From assembly GCA_017961965.1 (NCBI GenBank), contig JAGCWG010000500.1, positions 1-8,418 of the forward strand: DNA of 8,418 nt. Direction: 5' to 3'. This document shows positions 6,356 through 8,418 of this stretch, piece by piece (positions within the stretch are counted from its first letter, which is position 1; every line of letters starts with the position of its first letter). The position numbers and the translations under genes are program-made. This DNA is from Bacteroidaceae bacterium. GTDB lineage: Bacteria; Bacteroidota; Bacteroidia; Bacteroidales; Bacteroidaceae. The notes under the pieces were generated by a model. It did not search any database. It saw nothing but the letters and a program-made list of their open reading frames with translations, and was not told the DNA's origin.

Positions 6356-6356
6356 T

Positions 6357-7490
6357 TCACAGCACTCCCTTGCTACTTGGGAGCTGGAACTTGTAAATGT
6401 CACGTTTTACAGCCATCTTGATGCTGCGGGCAAGAGCCTTGAAGATACCTTCAATCTTGTGATGCTCATTATCGCCCTCTGCCTTGATGTTAAGATTCAT
6501 GCGGGCAGCATCAGAGAAACTCTTGAAGAAATGGAGGAACATCTCAGTAGGCATATCACCCACATACTCACGATGGAACTCGGCATCCCACACGAGCCAA
6601 GCACGTCCACCAAAGTCGAGGGCAACTTGACAAAGACAGTCGTCCATAGGGAGGGTGTAACCATAGCGTTCGATACCTCTCTTGTCGCCAAGAGCCTTGT
6701 TGATACACTCGCCAAGGGCAATACCCGTATCTTCTATCGTATGGTGTTCATCCACATTAAGGTCGCCATTTACCTTGATGCGGAGGTCTATGCTTCCGTG
6801 CTTTCCAATCTGTTCGAGCATGTGGTCAAAGAAGCCAAGTCCTGTGTTGATGTCACACTTGCCCGTTCCGTCAAGGTCAAGCCAGATGTCAATATCTGTT
6901 TCCTTAGTCGTACGACGAACAGAGGCAATACGTTCGCCAGCAAATAGAATCTCTGTAATCTTATCCCATGAACCGACACAACGAAGCGAAGCATTTTCCT
7001 TAAACAAAGGCGACTCAGTAACGGCTGGATCAGAACTTATGATAAGTGCCTTACAACCGAGATTGAGTGCAAGCTGAGCATCCGTAAGACGGTCGCCAAT
7101 TACATAACAGTTGGCAAGGTCATAATCGCCTGTCATGTACTTGGTAAGCATACCCGTTCCAGGCTTGCGAGTAGGAAGGTTATCCTCTGGGAAGCTACGG
7201 TCGATAAGCTGGTCATCAAACTCTATGCCCTCACCACGGAGAGTGTTGAGCATAAGGTTATGCGTTGGCCAGAAATCAGCCTCAGGATAGGAATCTGTAC
7301 CTAATCCGTCCTGATTGCTTACCATCACGAACTCGAAGTCGAGTTTCGTGCGTATGAAATTAAGATTACGGATTACTCCCGGAACGAACTGGAACTTCTC
7401 GAATGAGTCAATCTGCTCGTCAGCTGGCTCTACGAGGATTGTTCCGTCACGGTCGATGAATAATGCTGTCTTAGTCATGTTTGCTTGCAT
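6357..7490 (-). CDS. hisB: Histidinol-phosphatase / imidazoleglycerol-phosphate dehydratase (bifunctional HisB)
   Basis: 377-residue cytoplasmic enzyme catalysing two histidine-biosynthesis steps: dehydration of imidazoleglycerol phosphate and dephosphorylation of histidinol phosphate. Residues about 5-185 are a HAD phosphatase: nucleophile motif FIDRDGT with D13 and D15, S58 in VSNQDG, K109 in RKPGTG, and IGDRLTD with D133 and D137. Residues about 188-377 are the dehydratase: [13 protein letters not shown] (221-232), [10 protein letters not shown] (247-256) and NEHHKIEG (341-348), the His/Glu metal ligands of the family. The Cys/His zinc loop of the E. coli phosphatase domain is absent; the matching segment is [15 protein letters not shown]. 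As I recall this is normal in Bacteroidales HisB. A second in-frame Met (residue 5, at 7478) would also give a typical N-terminus and may be the true start. It follows hisC by 174 bases. Confidence 0.97.
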   Translation of the reverse strand: MQANMTKTALFIDRDGTILVEPADEQIDSFEKFQFVPGVIRNLNFIRTKLDFEFVMVSNQDGLGTDSYPEADFWPTHNLMLNTLRGEGIEFDDQLIDRSFPEDNLPTRKPGTGMLTKYMTGDYDLANCYVIGDRLTDAQLALNLGCKALIISSDPAVTESPLFKENASLRCVGSWDKITEILFAGERIASVRRTTKETDIDIWLDLDGTGKCDINTGLGFFDHMLEQIGKHGSIDLRIKVNGDLNVDEHHTIEDTGIALGECINKALGDKRGIERYGYTLPMDDCLCQVALDFGGRAWLVWDAEFHREYVGDMPTEMFLHFFKSFSDAARMNLNIKAEGDNEHHKIEGIFKALARSIKMAVKRDIYKFQLPSSKGVL

Positions 7491-7510
7491 TTGATGAGGA
7501 TAAGAAATAT

Positions 7511-7518
7511 CAAATCTA
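7511..7518 (-). promoter_or_regulatory. Candidate -7 element for hisB
   Basis: The minus strand reads TAGATTTG (TAnnTTTG), 20 bases before the hisB start. No TTTG lies 19-21 bases upstream, so it is a half-match. It also overlaps a possible stem: CAAATCT (7511-7517) with AGATTTG (7552-7558), and inside it TATGC (7517-7521) with GCATA (7541-7545). The 174-base hisC-hisB gap makes a separate hisB promoter or a folded leader plausible. Confidence 0.25.
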
Positions 7519-7551
7519 TGCGTTCCGCACAGTTACGAAGGCATAAACGAA

Positions 7552-7584
7552 AGATTTGAGATTCGTGTTTGAGATTTGAGATTC
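7552..7584 (+). repeat. Two direct copies of AGATTTGAGATTC
   Basis: The 13-base sequence occurs exactly at 7552-7564 and 7572-7584, with GTTTGAG in between. It appears to be part of the same low-complexity spacer as the neighbouring 7-base array. Confidence 0.7.
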
Positions 7585-7598
7585 TTTAACTACCAAAG

Positions 7599-7653
7599 AA
7601 CTTCAAACTTCTCAACTCAACTTTTAACTGTTAACTTATAACTATTAACTCCA
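7599..7653 (+). repeat. Degenerate 7-base tandem array (AACTnnT) after hisC
   Basis: AAC marks begin at 7599, 7606, 7614, 7619, 7626, 7633, 7640 and 7647; the last five steps are a strict 7 bases (AACTTTT, AACTGTT, AACTTAT, AACTATT). The array starts about 12 bases past the hisC stop codon and lies in the hisC-hisB spacer. Confidence 0.75.
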
Positions 7654-7677
7654 GAATGAACAGATTATCCATTCTGG
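7651..7677. terminator. Short hairpin spanning the hisC stop codon
   Basis: A perfect 8-bp inverted repeat, CCAGAATG (7651-7658) with CATTCTGG (7670-7677), encloses 11 bases. On the minus strand it is followed by AGTTAATAG, not a U-run, so termination is doubtful. It may instead mark the 3' end or attenuate read-through into hisB. Confidence 0.3.
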
Positions 7678-8418
7678 CGGTATTGGCGGAGGGCAGCGAG
7701 AAGCTTGGTGTTCTCCTCCTTCGTACCAATCGTAACACGAATACAGTCGTCACAGAGAACCACACGATTACGGTTACGAACGACAATACCCTTCTCCACG
7801 AGATAGCGGTAAATCTTGTCTGCGCCCTTCACCTTAGCAAGGAAGAAGTTGGCATCCGTAGGAAAAACCTTAACGCATATAGGAAGAACGGAGAACGCAC
7901 TAACGAGTGTCTGACGTTCATCAAGGATGAGTGAAATATGTCTCTGAAGAAGCGTCGTGTTGTTGAGTATCTCTATTGCCTTTTCCTGAGTGAGGATGTT
8001 CACGTTATAAGGATACTTGACCTTATTGAAGAGGGCAATGATGTCGGTAGAGGCAAATGCCATACCGAGACGGATGCCCGCTGCTCCCCATGCCTTAGAG
8101 AATGTGTTAAGCACGATGAGATTAGGATACTTGTCCAAGTCCATACGGAAAGGACGCTGTGAAGAGAAGTCGGAGTAAGCCTCATCCACAATCACGATGC
8201 CCTGAAACTCACGAATAACCTTCTCAATCTTTTCACGCAGGAAGACATTACCAGTAGGATTGTTTGGAGAGCAGATGAAGATAATCTTCGTATTATCATC
8301 ACAAGCAGCAAGGAGAGCATCCGGCGAGAAGTCGTATTTCTCATCAAGAAGCACCTTGCGATACTCTACATCATTTGTTTCGGCACATACCTCGTACATT
8401 CCGTATGTAGGGGCAATA
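7665..8418 (-). CDS. hisC: Histidinol-phosphate aminotransferase, C-terminal part (cut by window edge)
   Basis: About 251 codons are visible, against about 350 in the full family; the N-terminus lies beyond the right edge. It is a cytoplasmic PLP enzyme (fold type I) that converts imidazole-acetol phosphate and glutamate to histidinol phosphate. The visible part opens with [10 protein letters not shown] (numbering from the Met at 8399). Diagnostic residues are the SPNNPTGN motif (44-51), D72 and Y75 in VDEAYSDF, the PLP-binding lysine K102 in FSKAWG, the phosphate-contacting R110 in GIRLG, and a C-terminal IRVTIGT with the substrate-carboxylate Arg. No frameshift is seen. That Met is internal, not the start. 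It precedes hisB in the same direction, the usual Bacteroidales hisG-hisD-hisC-hisB order, so it is probably the third gene of the his cluster. Confidence 0.95.
   Translation of the reverse strand, partial: IAPTYGMYEVCAETNDVEYRKVLLDEKYDFSPDALLAACDDNTKIIFICSPNNPTGNVFLREKIEKVIREFQGIVIVDEAYSDFSSQRPFRMDLDKYPNLIVLNTFSKAWGAAGIRLGMAFASTDIIALFNKVKYPYNVNILTQEKAIEILNNTTLLQRHISLILDERQTLVSAFSVLPICVKVFPTDANFFLAKVKGADKIYRYLVEKGIVVRNRNRVVLCDDCIRVTIGTKEENTKLLAALRQYRQNG

Noticed and set aside
6357..7490. HisB lacking zinc ligands as a broken phosphatase
   Set aside because: The catalytic aspartates, Lys and acidic motif IV are intact, and the missing Cys/His loop is, as I recall, normal for Bacteroidales HisB, so this is not evidence of inactivation.
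7665..8418. Truncated hisC
   Set aside because: The frame runs intact to the window edge with family residues before the first visible Met, so the gene is cut by the window, not by mutation.

Overview
The window looks like a chromosomal segment from a Bacteroidales bacterium, most likely Prevotella or a close relative. Three things point there: a hisC-hisB order with an N-terminal phosphatase fused to the dehydratase, a very large Sec-secreted protein ending in the short glycine-rich tail common in Prevotella exported proteins, and promoter-like matches to the Bacteroidetes TTTG / TAnnTTTG pattern with no Shine-Dalgarno sites. This assignment is inference; I could not run a search.

All five recognisable genes lie on the minus strand and are read right to left. 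At the right edge is the 3' two-thirds of hisC (histidinol-phosphate aminotransferase), cut by the window end. Next is hisB (histidinol-phosphatase / imidazoleglycerol-phosphate dehydratase). Two tandem CPBP-family membrane proteins follow. They are clearly paralogous but differ greatly in base composition and in how many catalytic residues they keep: the hisB-proximal copy has lost most of the motif residues, and the other keeps all but one. After a 683-base gap comes an 1150-residue secreted protein built from three related beta-rich modules separated by two helical stretches. A strong hairpin terminator follows its stop codon. The leftmost 215 bases carry a good promoter match reading leftward into a highly self-complementary leader, presumably for a gene beyond the left edge.

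The most unusual structure is non-coding. The 3' ends of four consecutive genes (hisC, hisB and both CPBP genes) each abut, and in one case overlap, a degenerate tandem array of 7- or 8-base units around an AACT core. The two arrays flanking the CPBP gene at 4436-5221 share the same 8-base unit and the same odd 10-base unit but point in opposite directions, so they look like inverted copies of one element. The long gap ahead of the secreted protein carries a different array, nine TGAGG-like boxes at helical (11-base) spacing, plus a possible promoter and repeated GTTACA/TGTAAC half-sites.

Functionally, hisC and hisB are ordinary histidine biosynthesis. The CPBP pair and the secreted protein have no demonstrable link to them or to each other beyond position. 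I see no CRISPR array, transposase, tRNA or rRNA.
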